Positions 1-12,765 of a stretch of DNA of 64,000 nt are shown one piece after another. Origin of the DNA: Boesenbergia rotunda (Eukaryota > Streptophyta > Magnoliopsida > Zingiberales > Zingiberaceae); the NCBI GenBank assembly GCA_024364735.1, contig JAGFNQ010004026.1:214060-278059 (forward strand), given 5' to 3'. Below the pieces are notes generated by a model. The model saw only the letters and a program-made list of their open reading frames with translations, was not told the DNA's origin and made no database searches. Position 1 is the first letter of the stretch; every line of letters begins with the position of its first letter. A program made the translations under genes and the position numbers.

Positions 1-1980
1 GCATGTTGTATGAATTTTATGATGCCTAAACCCTAACTTTATGTGCTATGCATCATGACCTTGTATGGTTATATTATGTGCCAGGTTTTAGTAGGTTTTA
101 TTTATAGATGTTTTAAACCATATACCATGAACACATGTGTTGTGAAGTATGCATCATGTTTATGTAAAATTATGCATGCATTAGGTTAAATGCCTTGAAC
201 ATATGTATATTATGGTTATGTAAACCTACGCATGTATTATGTTGAATGTCATGAACCTATATAGTATGTATCATGTTCATATGGATCCTACCCATGCATG
301 TTTTATGATAGATACCATGATCATGTATACTATGTGATGTGTACCATGTATGAAAAAAACTTATCTATGCATGCTTACCTTATGTACCATGATCATGCAA
401 GCTTTATGAACTAAGATGATGTTTATGTCTTAAGGCATAATTATGTATGTATGTCATGCCTTATGAATGAAGATGATGAATGAAGATGATGTTCATGCCT
501 CTAAGGCATAATGATGTGTGCATGACATACCTTATGAATGAAGATGATGTTCATGCCTTTAAGGCATAATGATGTTATACATTAACTATGAATGATGAAA
601 TGCTAAGTATGCTTTATACCATGCTTCATGTATTAAGATCATGTTATGTCTTTAAATATGCCATGTAAGTTCTATGAATGATGTAAAAAGAATCATGTGA
701 AGCTATTTTACTTTATGGATGGACTTGTACCGAACCCAAGTAAGGTCCAAGGGATGGGCTCCTTATGAAAGCCTCGGTGTGGGACTACCGAAGTTGTCCC
801 CGGTTCTAGGACTACCGAAGTTGTCCCTAGGTTGAAGGTAACCTAGTACCCTAGTAGGTCGAGACTAGCTACCTCATATTTACTTAGGAATGCGCGCAAG
901 TGATGGATGTATGTATGTGGTACAAGCCGGGACCCCCATGATGTTATGATTTATGTTCAAGTATTTATAATTATGATTTTCAAATAAGCATCCTTATGTT
1001 ATGTGCATTTAATTCATGCATTCATTCATGTTATGCATCTATTCCATATCAAGTATTTTATATGCTTATGTTTTATGTCAAGAACTTCTCCATGTCAAGT
1101 ATGTTATGTGCTTATATTTATGTCAAGTACTTCTTATGCCATGAGTTCCATGAACTTTTATTTCATGTTAAGCACTTCCATATGATTATATGTTCTCATG
1201 TACATCTATATGCCTCCTCATGTGAAATGTTTTATGAATACCTTCTCATGATATGCTTTTGTTTTATGTTACACTCTTTATGTTATGCCCTTTTCATTGA
1301 CTATATGTGACGTATGGTTCTAGTGAGTAGGAAAGGGTCTTACTAAGCCTATATGCTTATAAGTTTTACTTTCTTATACCGCAGATTAAGCAAGAGGATA
1401 CTAAGCTAAGGGAAGCAGCAGGAGGGGCAAGTGTGTGTGTGTGGCAGTGACATGGCAAAAGAAAAAGAAAAGATCCTATTACTCATAATTGTCATATGTC
1501 TTATGTTGCATTGTCTTCTTTAGTTATCATGCTATACTTTATGATGGTTTTCCCTAAAGAACTTACTAGGAAGATTTTATTACTTATGTTGATTCATATA
1601 TCATGCTTTATTGCTATGCTTATCATTTCTAAATTATGATGTTAACATGCTATACCATGATGTGTTCGTTTAGAACAATAAGTTTAATGCAAGCATATTC
1701 AAGAATAAGTTAGAATAAGTTATGTTTAATGCAAGCATGTTCAAGAATGTTATCTCTCATGCATTTTATGTTACGATAATGCTAAGTTTACCAAGTAACC
1801 ATGTTTAAGAATGATAGCAAAGATATGTCAACATGACTAAAGTTTTAATTGCATGGTTTAAACGCATATGTATGAAGTTTTAAATTATTCCGCTGCATTA
1901 ATATCTTCATATGCGTATATATATGTTCGCGTAGCGCCGCCTCCCGCCTACATCGTAGGGCGGGAAGGGCGGGCGTTATA
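1..1980 (+). repeat. Ty3/gypsy LTR, 3' part (family G1)
   Basis: This is the downstream part of a long LTR whose start lies outside the window. It ends in gggcgttata three bases before a tRNA-iMet primer-binding site, which is the layout of an LTR/internal junction. Much of it aligns by eye with the complete LTR at 27993-31527: the 'gggatgggc...ctaccgaag.tgtcc' block near 740-840, the 'gagtaggaaagggtcttactaagcc' block near 1323, and the GC-rich end. Its terminal CA has mutated to TA. It is full of short atg/tatg variants with no credible coding sequence; small ORFs here are chance products of the repeats. Confidence 0.75.
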
Positions 1981-1983
1981 GGT

Positions 1984-1995
1984 TGGTATCAGAGC
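1984..1995 (+). promoter_or_regulatory. Primer-binding site of gypsy G1 copy 1
   Basis: The 12-mer tggtatcagagc is the standard plant retrotransposon match to the 3' end of initiator-Met tRNA. It lies three bases after the LTR end, so it fixes the LTR boundary and the plus orientation. The following leader (atctcacta...acacatcaa..ccttcttcctgca) is shared with the copy at 31543-31602. Confidence 0.85.
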
Positions 1996-3289
1996 AAGTT
2001 TTGCCATCTCACTACAGACACATCAAACCTTCTTCCTGCAACTTCCAAGTAAATACCTCTATGCATACCTTACTTTCTTTTATAATTCTAGAATATGCAA
2101 GTATGAATGATACCTTATGATAGAGAGTACTCTTAGGATATGTAAATATGAACGATACCTTACCTTACTTTATGATATCGAATACCTTAGAACAAAATGA
2201 GTCTATGTGAAGCGATATGTGTAATATGGGTGGTTACAACACTCTAGTTTGATCATGAAAGACGGATCAATAAAGTAATTCATACACATGAACAATGCTT
2301 TTATAACAATCAAGATTAAGACTAATTAGAAACAGAAAGACTGAGTAGTCGCAGAGCCAGAAACAATAAATGTGTATTACTGATGAGCTATCTGCTATGT
2401 AGTTGTTCTTCTTAGATGTGTACACTAACTTACTTTCTTTCTCGTGTCTTCGGCTTGGAATCATATAATTATAATTGTATATTCTTTATCTTTCTTCTTA
2501 AGAATTTCTAATATCGAGTTTCTAGCTTATGTTAACTTACGAATACTATTTGTTGATGATCGTCATTGACACATATTACTTATCTCACTCCAACTCAGTA
2601 CCATTAACTTTTCTGTCTTATTCCTAATCATGGTGTGACTAATACTAACTTTTTATTTAACTTTCTATAAAATACTTCTATATAGCAAACTGTCTCATCA
2701 CACATTCATTAATTTCTTTCTTTAACATCTTAGATCTACAATTAACTCTACATCTTATAATTCATCTCCTTGTATCTACTTTCTACTTCTCCTCTCTTCC
2801 TCTAGCTTTCAAGTACACAATAACTTTTACAATCTCTTATCTACACCTTTCTCTATCTATTCTTACTATTGTCTGACTTCATTTCCTCCTGGTACCTAAA
2901 TATTATAATGTTAATAAATATACAAACTTTAAATTACTACTCTATAGCTATACATTCTTTTAATTATTAGTGATATGACTAATGCTAACTTTACAAATCT
3001 TAACACCCTGTTTTGTTTTAAACCCTCCTACAATCTAATCACTTCTACAAAAACACTAATCAAAGCAGCGACTCAGAGTTCTCTTTTCTACTAGAAACTT
3101 ATATCGTCATTTCACACATAGCTGATCATAGGAATTTGTTCTACGTTAGTCTTCTCTGTGTAAGCTCCGTACGTATTCTTGCTTAACTAATCTCAACTTC
3201 TACATAAATTCTTCCACTTACACTACAATTACTTTCTCTAATATAACTTGATAGAAAGACCTAGAGAGGAAAAATTGAGAAGAGTAGGG
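1996..3289 (+). other. Leader/internal remnant, no recognisable gene
   Basis: The first 60 bases match the leader after the second G1 LTR. The remainder is AT-rich, has no ORF of note on either strand, and contains no gag, protease or reverse transcriptase motif that I can see. It may be decayed gypsy internal DNA or an unidentified insertion. A deletion has evidently removed gag through RNase H, because the next recognisable sequence is an integrase piece. Confidence 0.4.
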
Positions 3290-3535
3290 CGATGGTTTTC
3301 GTATTGCCGACATTGGAGTATTATACCTTAGGGATAATCTATGTATCCCTAATGATCCGGAGCTGCGGAAGGAAATATTAGCAGAAGCTCACGGAACCCC
3401 TTATTCGATGCATCCGAGATTCACCAAAATGTATCAAGACCTGAAGGAGAAATTCTGGTGGTTTGGTATGAAGAGGGGCGTGGCTCAGCATGTCAGCACT
3501 TGCTTGACCTGCCAATAAGTGAAAGCGGAACTCTG
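3290..3535 (+). pseudogene. Ty3/gypsy integrase zinc-finger remnant
   Basis: A plus-frame translation gives the HHCC zinc-finger region typical of Ty3/gypsy integrase: a 'LCIPNDPELRKEIL' stretch, 'EAHGTPYSMHP', 'KMYQDLKEKFWW', and the CxxC of 'CLTCQ', followed by an in-frame taa and 'VKAE'. The same region is better preserved at 21600-21810 and 55800-55990. The catalytic DDE core is absent: homology stops at about 3535, where a copia gag begins. The upstream side is also ragged. It is a dead fragment, probably of the G1 element. Confidence 0.75.
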
Positions 3536-3544
3536 AGCTTTAGA

Positions 3545-4031
3545 AGCAACATGAGAACATAGATGCTTATGGTATAGTTGAACATCTTCGATAACTATAT
3601 CAAGGACAAGCAAGACATAAGAGGTTGAGGTATCTAAAGCTTTATTTGCATGCAAGATGCAAGAAGAAGGTCCTATAAAAACTCATGTACTTAAAATAAT
3701 TAGGTACATTGAGCATCTTGAAAGATTAGGATTTTTATTAGGCCAAGAATTAGCCATTGACCTTGTTCTACAATTGTTACCAGAAGAGTATAGTCAATCT
3801 GTCATGAAATATAACATAAATGAAATTGATAAGTCATTGTCTGAGATGCTAAGTATATTAAGAACTATTGAACTCAATCATAAGAAGACTAACCTAGTAT
3901 CATATTGATGGTGCAAAAGGGAAAGGGAAAATGACAACCCAATGGTAAGGGTAAGACCCAAGCTAAAGACAAAATCAAAGCTCATGCATTTAAACATAAT
4001 GGCGAGGTGCATAAGGAAGGAACCTACTTCC
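3545..4031 (+). pseudogene. Ty1/copia gag (element B), 5' half
   Basis: Two frames together read as a copia-type gag (UBN2 family). The first part resembles 'DAYGIVEHLRQLYQGQARH'. An open frame at 3657-3908 then carries 'HVLKIIRYIEHLERLGF', 'ELAIDLVLQLLPEEYSQSV' and 'LSEMLSILRTIE', the usual copia gag core. A frameshift near 3650 separates the two. The lysine-rich tract before the zinc knuckle follows at 3910-4010. The protein stops mid-knuckle because copia A inserted at 4031/4032; the rest resumes at 12766. The N terminus is missing at the junction with the gypsy integrase remnant. Confidence 0.75.
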
Positions 4032-5889
4032 TGTAAGATATGTATACTGAAAGACATGAGTTTCTATATATGAACATCTTTATTTTGAAAAGAGAATCAC
4101 AACTACACTAGGTGCTTGTTTACATTAGTACACGCACGAAGTCCAATTACTTTGCGTTGTAGATAACATGGTGTGTGGAGTCACACGGAAGATCATGTTA
4201 TCAGTTCCTTGCTTAGTATAAATAAGAGGCTCACAACCGAGATGGAATTGGACAACCCATAAGAATAGTTGTAGTGTAATTAGGTATGGTTGGTCTTGAC
4301 CATAGAATTACACGAGTGTGCTTTGAGTACATTGAGCAGGACCAAAACCCAAGGTTATCCAATTTGTACTAACTCGATAATTGGATAGGACCTCAGTTTA
4401 TATTATGGAGTACGATCCCTTAATCCCGAAACAATAACGGGCATATATTATTAATTATTATTTCTTTGATTTACCAAAGGGTGAGATTTATTCTGTTAAA
4501 TTGATAGGCCCGGTAAGTTGAGAAATAATATTAATAATATGATGCGTCATTGATTATTGACGGAATCTTGTTCCTGGTTAGTTGGGATGATGAAGCCCCC
4601 TTGATGAGCTCAAAAGGTTCATCGTGTTAAACCCTGCAGGTGGATTTGATCCGGCACGATGATAAGATTGAGTGGTGCTAGTCAAGGACTCAGAGGTTAA
4701 TTAATTTAAATTATCAGTAATTTAATAAATTAATGTGAATTCGAGATCATAAACACGGGGGGATGGATGACTCGTAATATGTGGAGCTCATATGAAAATA
4801 TGGGGGTTAGTGAGGAAGTTCAATTAAGATCCTTTAGTGGAATGGATCTTAATTAATGGATCGGGTTTAGATCCATTAGTGGGCCAAGATCCAACTCCTC
4901 CTCTTGGTCCCTACCATAGCCCTATAAATACCCTATGAGATCAAGAAACCAAGTCTTAATCTAAGAATCACAACCCATGGTTTTTCTCTCATCCTATTCT
5001 CTCTCTCCTAGAGCTTGTTGCCGGCGTAAGGAAGAGGGCTCACCTCCTCTTCTCTACTTCCTCCTCCCACCACCATCTCTCGGCCAAGGACTGCAAAGAC
5101 AAGGGAAGGGTTTCCTCTCCCTTTTGTGGTGATCAACGGTGAGAGAGGGCTAGTCGGCGTGCGGTGGAGGGCGGTACAAGTGGAGGGTGCGGCGGCGCCG
5201 CAAGCTGAGAAGAAGGGTGGAGATTGGCCGATTTTGGGTGGGAGAGAAATTGGTTTCTCTCTTCCATTCTCTTCTTCTCTTTCCTCTCAAGGTGGTCTAC
5301 TGATCTAGAGGCTTGGAGGCGGCTCCGGCGGTCGGTGGCGCAAAGGGAGAGGAGAAGGTGGTCGGCGGCACAAACCCTAGAGACTAGGGTTTTGGTCGGC
5401 TAGAAGAAGGGATTGTTTAAGAGCTCTTGGTGATCTCGGTTCATGGTAGATCATCGCCCACATGACGTCCATGAAGGGAGGGACATAAGGTAGAAGACCA
5501 CAAGGTGATTGGGAAGGTATATCTTTCCCTATGCTCTTTTGATTAACCTTATGTCAATTATGCGCTTGTTGTGTTTGCCTCGTCATTTTATGTTTGTTAA
5601 TTTATTATTTTGATTCCGAATCATGATGAATAGTTCATTAACTGGACCCTGACCATAAACACAAAAGTCAGCGATCAAATCGTTGCCTTTTCCGCGGTCA
5701 AATGATCGAGCAAATCACAAGGCCGATTTTGGTAATTGGCCGAGTTGTGATTTGGATCGTTCGATACGACACGAGACGGTCGATGGGAGATGGGTCTCCA
5801 TTCAGATTAATTTTTAATCCATAGACATGGAGAGGTCTCTCGGATCGACCGAGTATTCACTTAGGAAACCCGCCAAGCCATACCCAACA
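4032..5889 (+). repeat. 5' LTR of copia A
   Basis: Bounded by the cttcc target duplication on the left and the primer-binding site on the right; starts tgtaagata and ends cccaaca. It carries a TATA box near 4923, a CT/TC-rich transcribed leader near 4980-5090, and a G-rich stretch at 5130-5390. The ORFs in it are not genes. Confidence 0.92.
4923..4930 (+). promoter_or_regulatory. TATA box in copia A 5' LTR
   Basis: The sequence tataaata sits in 'cctataaataccc', and the same motif occurs at the matching place in the 3' LTR (11799-11806). Its position near the middle of the LTR fits the U3/R boundary. No start site can be read directly. Confidence 0.6.
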
Positions 5890-5890
5890 A

Positions 5891-5902
5891 TTGGTATCGG
5901 AG
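5891..5902 (+). promoter_or_regulatory. Primer-binding site of copia A
   Basis: ttggtatcggag begins two bases after the LTR end cccaaca. It is a one-mismatch form of the usual tggtatcagag match to initiator-Met tRNA, and it sets the LTR end. Confidence 0.8.
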
Positions 5903-6957
5903 ATGAGGTTTCCGGCTTTGTGTGTTTAGGATTGGTTAATTTTTACATTTTCATACATTTTATTTTGTTGGATGATGCGTGGATGTGCGTAGGCTAACTT
6001 TGTGTTGTAGGCACGAGATTCCAACTTCATGGCCAAATATGTGTTGTGTGATTGATTTGCAAATTTTTGTAATTAATTAATCCTCGAGGTTGACAAGGCT
6101 AGGTATTTAATTTTTGTAATTAAATACGACACATGTTTAGCCGAGTTTTTTATTTACAGTTGATCTAGATTTCATGTACACTCCTTCGGGGAGTATAGGA
6201 TCGATGATGTAAATAATAAGCTATTAATTTTGGCTCAGAGATCCCTCAAGGTAGCTTGCGCAGAAGGAAGGGAGGAGCAGACGATGTGACGACACGACTA
6301 GAGGCGCATTAGAGACCAAGGGCCATGAAAGTTAGAAAATCTCGGATTTTCTTTATTTTATTTTCATGTTATTGGTTATGTGCTTGGTTGTGTGGTAGTG
6401 CTAGAAAATTCCTCGAGATAAATTACTAAGTGGGAGAGGGACCCAAAGGGTCCCACGGCTTCCATTACAATTCGATAAGTAATGCGAACAAGTCTGCGCG
6501 TCGGCTCTGAGTGCCTTCCTTCCCATCGGATGGACTTGTTCTGCGGATCTCTGGGTCGACAAAGACTATAGAAAATTATTAAAGAGCGTGTGTACTTCCC
6601 CATCAGAAGGCACATAATCGGAAATAATTTTCTTAGTGTCATGTAATGGTGCACACTTAGATGCGAATAATAGTATCCTCCCCATCGGAGTCACTGCTAT
6701 TATTTCGCAGAGCCGAAGTAAACCGATCTTACTTGTCAAAAAGTTAGGTTGACAAGATAGTCAGATTGATGGGTAAAACCTCCTCTTACGAATGTAGGGA
6801 TTCGTATACGTCCATACCATCGTGGCATGCAAATTTCTCGGTGTATAGGGGTTTTGGTTGATTTCGAAAATTAATTGATTCAAATTAATTATTTTGAGGA
6901 ATCAATTTATTTTCGATTTCTAAAGTAGTGTATGTTGTGATTCTCAGGATTTTAATA
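5903..6957 (+). other. Untranslated leader of copia A
   Basis: About 1 kb between the primer-binding site and the gag start, with no conserved protein and no credible ORF on either strand. Leaders of this length are common in large plant copia elements. I see no nested element in it. Confidence 0.6.
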
Positions 6958-7800
6958 ATGGCCTTTACCCCACTAGCAACAATTCTTAAGGACAAAAAAT
7001 TTACTGGCCCAAACTATATAGATTGGAAGAGGAACCTTGACATTGTCCTTACTGCTGAGGAGTACAAATTTGTACTCTTCGAGGAATATCCGGAAAAGCC
7101 TAGAGAGGACTCTGGTGAAGAGTTGAGGGAGTGTTACAAGAAGTGGAACAAGGCAGATGAGAAGGTGCGGTGCTACATTCTGGTATCTATGTCGAATGTG
7201 CTACAACATCAGCATCAGGTCATGGCCACTGCTAGTAACATGATGCTGAACCTCAAAGATCTCTTCGGGCACCAAGGTCGAGCTGCTAGGCAAACCGCGA
7301 TGAAGAGTTTGATGTCGATCTCTATGGTCGAAGGGACACCCGTAAGGGATCATGTCCTAAAGATGATGGCTCACCTCAATAAGATTGAGGTACTGGGAGC
7401 ATAGATCGACGAGGAATCCTAGGTCGATATTATACTCTAGTCTCTGCCTAGGAGTTTTGAGCAGTTCAGGCTCAACTATAATATGAACAAAAGGGATTAT
7501 ACATTGGGTGAACTGCTAGGAGATCTCCAGGCGGCAGAGGGCCACTTTCGTCGGAACTCACAGACCTTAGTGACTTAAAGGGTTTCTTCTTCTGAGCCGA
7601 AAGGCAGGAAGAAGAAGAAACGAGAAGGGTTCAAGAAGGCAGCAACATCGCAAGGACCCCGTACTGGCGTGAAGAAGCCGAAAGGAAAGTGCTTCACATG
7701 CAAGCAAACTGGGCACTGGAAGGCGGACTGTCCCCATCATCAGAGCAAAGTTATTTCTTTAGCCTTAGTTGTTGAAACTTGTTTAGCGGTGCTATCTACC
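6958..7800 (+). pseudogene. Ty1/copia gag (element A)
   Basis: Starts at the ATG of 'MAFTPLATILKDKKF' (an upstream in-frame ATG at 6928 lies outside the conserved protein). Conserved copia gag motifs are 'GPNYIDWKRNLDIVLTAEEY', 'YILVSMSNVLQHQHQ' and 'VRDHVLKMMAHLNKIEVLGA'. A TAG at 7402-7404 ends the first 149 codons; the frame then continues through the C-terminal helix region, further stops and a KKKKR basic tract to a CCHC knuckle 'CFTCKQTGHWKADC' at about 7690-7731. It would form the particle coat and bind RNA if intact, but the stops make it inactive. Confidence 0.85.
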
Positions 7801-8935
7801 AGTACCTAGTGTGTAGATATGGGAGCCACTGACCATGTCTGCAATACTCTGCAGGGGTACCAGGAAACCGACGGCTAGCGGATGAAGAAATCATGCTCTA
7901 CATGGGCGATGCTACAAAGGTGGCAGCATTTGCAGTGGGAGTATTCTATTTATCTTTTGAGAGAAATAAAGTGTTAGTTCTGAGAGATTATCTTTTTGTA
8001 CCCTCGTTGAGAAAGAATTTGATTTCAGTTTCTAACTTAATAAAGGTTGGATATTCTATTGCTTTTAATAATAAAGTTGTTATTAAAAGAAATAGAGAGA
8101 TTATCTGTTCGGGTACAATAGTTGACAATCTGTATACTCTAGAACCAATGACTCCCACGATGCATACTGAAGTAAATAGCTCATCATCTAACTTGAATAA
8201 GAGAAAGGATCTTTCTAAGATGAATTAGACATATCTTTGGCACCTTAGGCTTGGTCATATTAACCTTAGTAGGATTCAGAGGTTCATAGCCGATGGGCCC
8301 CTGGGTTCATTGGTGGTGGAGGATCTCCCGACCTGTGAGTCTTGCTTGGAAGGTAAGATGACTAAGTGACCTTTCAAGGCTAAGGGTATAGGGCCAAAGA
8401 TGTGCTAGAACTGATTTATTCTGATTTGTGTGGTCCTATGTCAATCCAGGCTAGAGGTGGCTTTGAATATTTCGTTACTTTCATTGACGATTATTCATGG
8501 TATGAGTACATTTACCTGATGCGCCGCAAGTCTGAATGCTTTGAAAAGTTCAAAGAATTCAAGGCTGATGTGGAGAAACATCAAGGTAAAAGTATCAAGA
8601 CACTGCGATCAGATCGTGGTGGCGAGTACCTCTTTGGAGAGTTTAGGACCTACCTATCAAAAGCTGGGATTCAGTCCCAGCTAACTGCACCCGGTACACC
8701 CCAACAAAATGGAGTTATAGAAAGAAGAAATAGGGCTCTTATGGGAATGGTTAGGTCAATGATGAGCTATTCAGACTTACCTGATTAGTTATGGGGATAC
8801 GCTCTGGAAATGGCAGCGTACATACTAAACTTGGTTCCATCTAATTTAGTCCCTCATACTCCCACAGAACTGTGGACTGGGCGCAAGCCCAGTCTAGGAC
8901 ATGTTCGGATTAGGGTAGTCCAGCACATGTGCTGA
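7801..8935 (+). pseudogene. Copia A protease and integrase
   Basis: 'VDMGATDHVC' near 7815-7845 is the aspartic-protease DxGAxxH motif. After a frameshift near 7880, an open stretch (7893-8228) covers the region between protease and integrase ('YLFVPSLRKNLISVSNL'). 'YLWHLRLGHINLSR' and 'CESCLEGKMTK' form the HHCC zinc finger of the GAG-pre-integrase region. The catalytic core runs at about 8402-8788: first Asp in 'YSDLCGPM', 'FIDDYSWYEY', second Asp in 'SDRGGEY', and Glu in 'PQQNGVIERRN'. Stops at 8226 (N-stop-T), about 8369 and 8786 break it. The last part (8929-9210) is the integrase C-terminal region, with 'LFLGYPRGTKGG'. Confidence 0.85.
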
Positions 8936-9364
8936 AGGGAGATACTGATAAGTTGGAATCTCGTACGGAGGTACGTCTGTTCTTAGGCTATCCTAGAGGA
9001 ACGAAGGGTGGTCTGTTATATAGTCCTAAGGATCAGAAGGTAATCGTTAGCATGAATGCCAGATTCATAGAGGAAGAATATGTGATGAACTATAAGCCCA
9101 AGAGTAGACTAGTGCTTGAAGAGTTAAGAGGGGAGGTTCCGACCTTAGGACCAATTGTACAAGAGGACACACCACAAGTCATTGCACCGCGTGTCACTGA
9201 GGAAACATAGGTAGTACCTCGTCGTAGTGGGAGGGTTGTGAGACAGCCTGAAAGGTTCCTATTCTTGGGAGAGTCTTCGGACTTGGTCTCTAGTAGACAT
9301 GAACCGAATCCCTGGACTATGATGAGGCCCTCCAAGATAAGGATGCAGATTCTTGGTAAAGGGC

Positions 9365-10893
9365 AATGAACTTTGAGATAGAATCAATGGATTCTAATCA
9401 TGTCTGGGAGTTAGTAGAACCGCCCAATGGTGTAAAAGCCATTGGATGTAAGTGGATCTACAAGAGAAAGAGAGGATCACACGGGAAGGTTGAGACCTTC
9501 AAAGCTAGGCTTGTGGTGAAAGGGTAGACTCAGAAAGAGGGTATCGATTATGAGGAGACCTTTTTGCCGATAGTCATGCTTAAGTCGATCCGGATTCTCT
9601 TATCTATTGCAGCTCATATGGATTATGAGGTATGGTAGATGGATGTTAAGACAGCTTTCCTTAACGGAAGTCTTGAAGAGACCATCTACATGCAGCAACC
9701 AGAAGGGTTCATTGCAAAGGGCAAAGAGCATCTAGTGTGCAAGCTTAATCGATCCATTTATGGATTGAAGCAAACTTCAAGATCTTAGAACATCCGCTTT
9801 GATGAAGTAATCCAGTCATATGGATTTATTCAAAGCTCGGATGAGTCATGTGTATACAAAAGATGTGACGGAAACGTTGTGGTGTTTCTTGTACTTTACG
9901 TAGATGACATTTTGTTAATTGGCAACAATGTCAAAGTGTTATCAGATGTAAGGGTCTGGCTATCAAAGCTGTTTGATATGAAGGACTTAGGAGAAGCGGG
10001 TCACATCCTTGGGATCAAAGTTATAAGGGATAACCAGAAAAGGATGTTGTGCTTATCCCAAGCTTCATATGTTGACACTGTCTTGTCTCGTTTTAGCATG
10101 GAAAAGTCCAAGAAGGGTTTCCTACCATTAAGGCATGGAGTTCCTCTATCCAAGGAGATGTGTCTGAAAACATCAAAGGAGATAGAGAAAATGAAGGCAG
10201 TTCCTTATGCTTCGGCAGTAGGAAACCTCATGTATGCTATGTTGTGCACGACACCTGATATCTGTTTTGCCGTGGGCATGGTTAGCAGATATCAGAGTAA
10301 CCCTGGATAGGACATTGGACTGCAGTAAAGCATATATTAAAATACCTAAGACGGACTAGGGATTATATGCTGGTTTACCAGGTAGACCAATTAGTCCCTG
10401 TGGGTTACACAGACTCAGATTTCCAGTCAGATAGGGACAAGAGTAAGTCTACCTCAGGGTATGTGTTTACTTTAGGAGGTGGAGCCATTGTCTGGAGGAG
10501 TGTCAAGCAGAAATGCGTGGCGGACTCCACTATGGAAGCTGAATAAGTGGCGGCCTCAAAGGCAGCCAAGGAAGCTGTATGGCTCAGAAACTTCATCATG
10601 GACTTGGATGTGATTCCTAGTTTGCCCAGATCTATCACAATCTTTTGTGATAATAGTGGTGCAGTTACAAACTCAAAGGAACCATGAGCCCATAAGGCGA
10701 GTAAACACATAGAGCACAAGTACCACCTGATACGAGAAATCGTAAAGCGAGGAGAAGTGGTTGTCGCCAAGATTGCATCAGAGGGCAACCTGGCAGATCC
10801 TTTCACAAAAGCTCTTCCAGCTAGAGTTTTTGATCGGCATATGGAGGATATGGGAATCAGATGTATGGCAGTGAGAGAACAGCAGAGTCTTTA
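9365..10893 (+). pseudogene. Copia A reverse transcriptase and RNase H
   Basis: The reverse transcriptase shows 'AIGCKWIYKRKRG', 'MDVKTAFLNGSLEETIYM', 'LNRSIYGLKQ' and the catalytic 'LYVDDILLIGNN' (about 9895). RNase H follows with 'YTDSDFQSD', 'KSTSGYVFTLGGGAIVW', 'MEAE' and 'FCDNSGA', ending with the usual copia tail near 10893. In-frame stops occur at about 9524, 9637, 9787, 10308, 10544 and 10685, and a one-base deletion lies near 10313. Several stops look like C-to-T changes of CAG or CGA codons, for example the tag before 'MDVKTAF', where Q is usual. Not functional. Confidence 0.88.
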
Positions 10894-10898
10894 AGTAT

Positions 10899-10909
10899 AA
10901 GTGGGAGAT
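10899..10909 (+). other. Polypurine tract of copia A
   Basis: aagtgggagat immediately precedes the 3' LTR start. It is the plus-strand primer site and has the form common in plant copia elements. Confidence 0.75.
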
Positions 10910-12765
10910 TGTAAGATGTGTATACTGAAAGGCATGAGTTTCTATATACAAACATCTTTATTTTGAAAAGAGAATCACAACTACACTAGGTGCTTGTTTA
11001 CATTAGTACACGCATAAAGTCCAATTACTTTGCGTTGTAGATAACATGGTGTGTGGAGTCACAGGGAAGATCATGTTATCAGTTCCTTGCTTAGTATAAA
11101 TAAGAGGCTCACAACCGAGATGGAATTGGACAACCCATCAGAATGGTTGTAGTGTAATTAGGTGTGGTTGCTCTTGACCATAGAATTACACTAGTGTGCT
11201 TTGAGTACATTGAGCAGGACCAAAATCGGAGGTTATCCAATTTGTACTGACTCGATAATTGGATAGGACCTCAGTTTATATTATGGAGTACGAACCCTTA
11301 ATCCGAAATAATAATGTGCATATATTACTAATTAGTGTTTTTTTGATTTACCAATGGGTGAGATCTATTCTGTTAGGTTGATAGACCCAGTAAGTTGGGA
11401 GATAATATTAATAATATAATGTGTTGTTGATTATTAACGAAATCCATGTCCTGGTTGTCGAGATGATGATGCCACCTTTATGAGCTCAAAAGGTTCATCG
11501 TGTTAAACACTACATGTGGATTTGATCCGGCACGATGATAAGGTTGAGTGGTACTAGTCAAGGACTCAGAGGTTAATTAATTTAAATTGTAATTAATTTA
11601 ATTAATTAACAGGCATTCGAGATCTTAAACATGGAGGGATGGACGACTCGTAATATGTGGAGCCTAAATGAAAATATGGGGGTTGGTGAGGAAGTTCAAT
11701 TAAGATCCTTTAGTGGAATGAATCTTAATTAATGGATCGGGTTTAGATCCATTAGTGGGCCAAGATCCAACTCGTCCTCTTGGTCCCTACCTTAGCCCTA
11801 TAAATACCCTATGAGATCAAGAAACCAAGGCTTAATCCAAGAATCACAACCCAAGGTTTTTCTCTCACCTTATTGTCTCTCTCCTAGTGCTTGTCGTCGG
11901 CGCAAGGAAGAGGACTCGCCTCCTCTTCTCTACTTCCACCTCCCACCACCATCTCTCGGCCAAGGATTGTAAAGACAAGGGAAGGGTCTCCTCTCCCTTT
12001 TGTGGTGATCGGCGGCGAGAGAGGGTTGGTCGGCGAGCGGTGGAGGGCGGCGCAAGTGGAGGGTGCGGTGGCGCCGCAAGCTGAGAAGAAGGGAGGAGAT
12101 TGGCCGGTTTTGGGTGGGAGAGAAATTGGTTTCTCTCTTCCATTCTCTTCTTCTCTTTCCTCTCAAGGTGGGCTACTGGACAAGAGGCTTGGAGGCGGCT
12201 CCGGCGGTCGGCGACGCAAAGGGAGAGGAGAAGGTGGTCGGCGGCGCAAACCCTAGAGACTAGGGTTTTGGTTGGCTAGAAGAAGGGATTGTTTAAGAGC
12301 TCTTGGTGATCTCGGCTTGCGGTAGGTCGTCGCCCACACGACATCCGTGAAGGGAGGGACATAAGGTAGAAGACCGCGAGGTGATTGGGGAGGTATATCT
12401 TTCCCTATGCTCTTTTGATTAACCTTATGTCAATTATGTGCTTGATGTGTTTCCCTCGTCATTTTATGTTTGTTAATTTGTTATTTTGATTCTGAATCTT
12501 GATGAATAGTTCATTAACTGGACCCCGACCATAAACACAAAATCCGGCGATCAAATCGTTGCCTTTTCCGTGGTCGAACGATCGAGCAAATCACAAGGCC
12601 GATTTTGGTAATTGGTCGAGTTGTGATTTGGATCGTTCGATACGGCACGAGATGGTTGATGGAAGACGGGTCTCCATTCGGATTAATTTGTAATCCGTAG
12701 TCATGGAAAGGTCTCTCGGATCGACCAAGTATTCGCTTAGGAAACCCGCCAAGCCATACCCAACA
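10910..12765 (+). repeat. 3' LTR of copia A
   Basis: Begins tgtaagatg after the polypurine tract, ends cccaaca, and is followed by the cttcc duplication. It aligns along its length with 4032-5889, with many base differences and small indels. The TATA box is at 11799-11806. Confidence 0.92.

Larger units (their letters stand above)
4032..12765 (+). mobile_element. Ty1/copia element A, complete structure, inactive
   Basis: A full LTR retrotransposon of 8734 bp. It has LTRs of 1858 and 1856 bp, both beginning tgtaagat and ending cccaaca, a primer-binding site, gag, protease, integrase, reverse transcriptase and RNase H in copia order, and a polypurine tract. The 5-bp target duplication cttcc (4027-4031 and 12766-12770) is perfect and lies inside the gag zinc knuckle of element B. 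The coding region has many in-frame stops and frameshifts, and the LTRs differ at many positions, so it is considerably older than the gypsy element at 48897-59997. Confidence 0.92.

Noticed and set aside
11865..12263. Several overlapping Arg/Gly/Ser-rich ORFs (and 5126-5308)
   Set aside because: They lie in the GC-rich part of the copia A LTR, on both strands and in all frames, typical of composition rather than coding.
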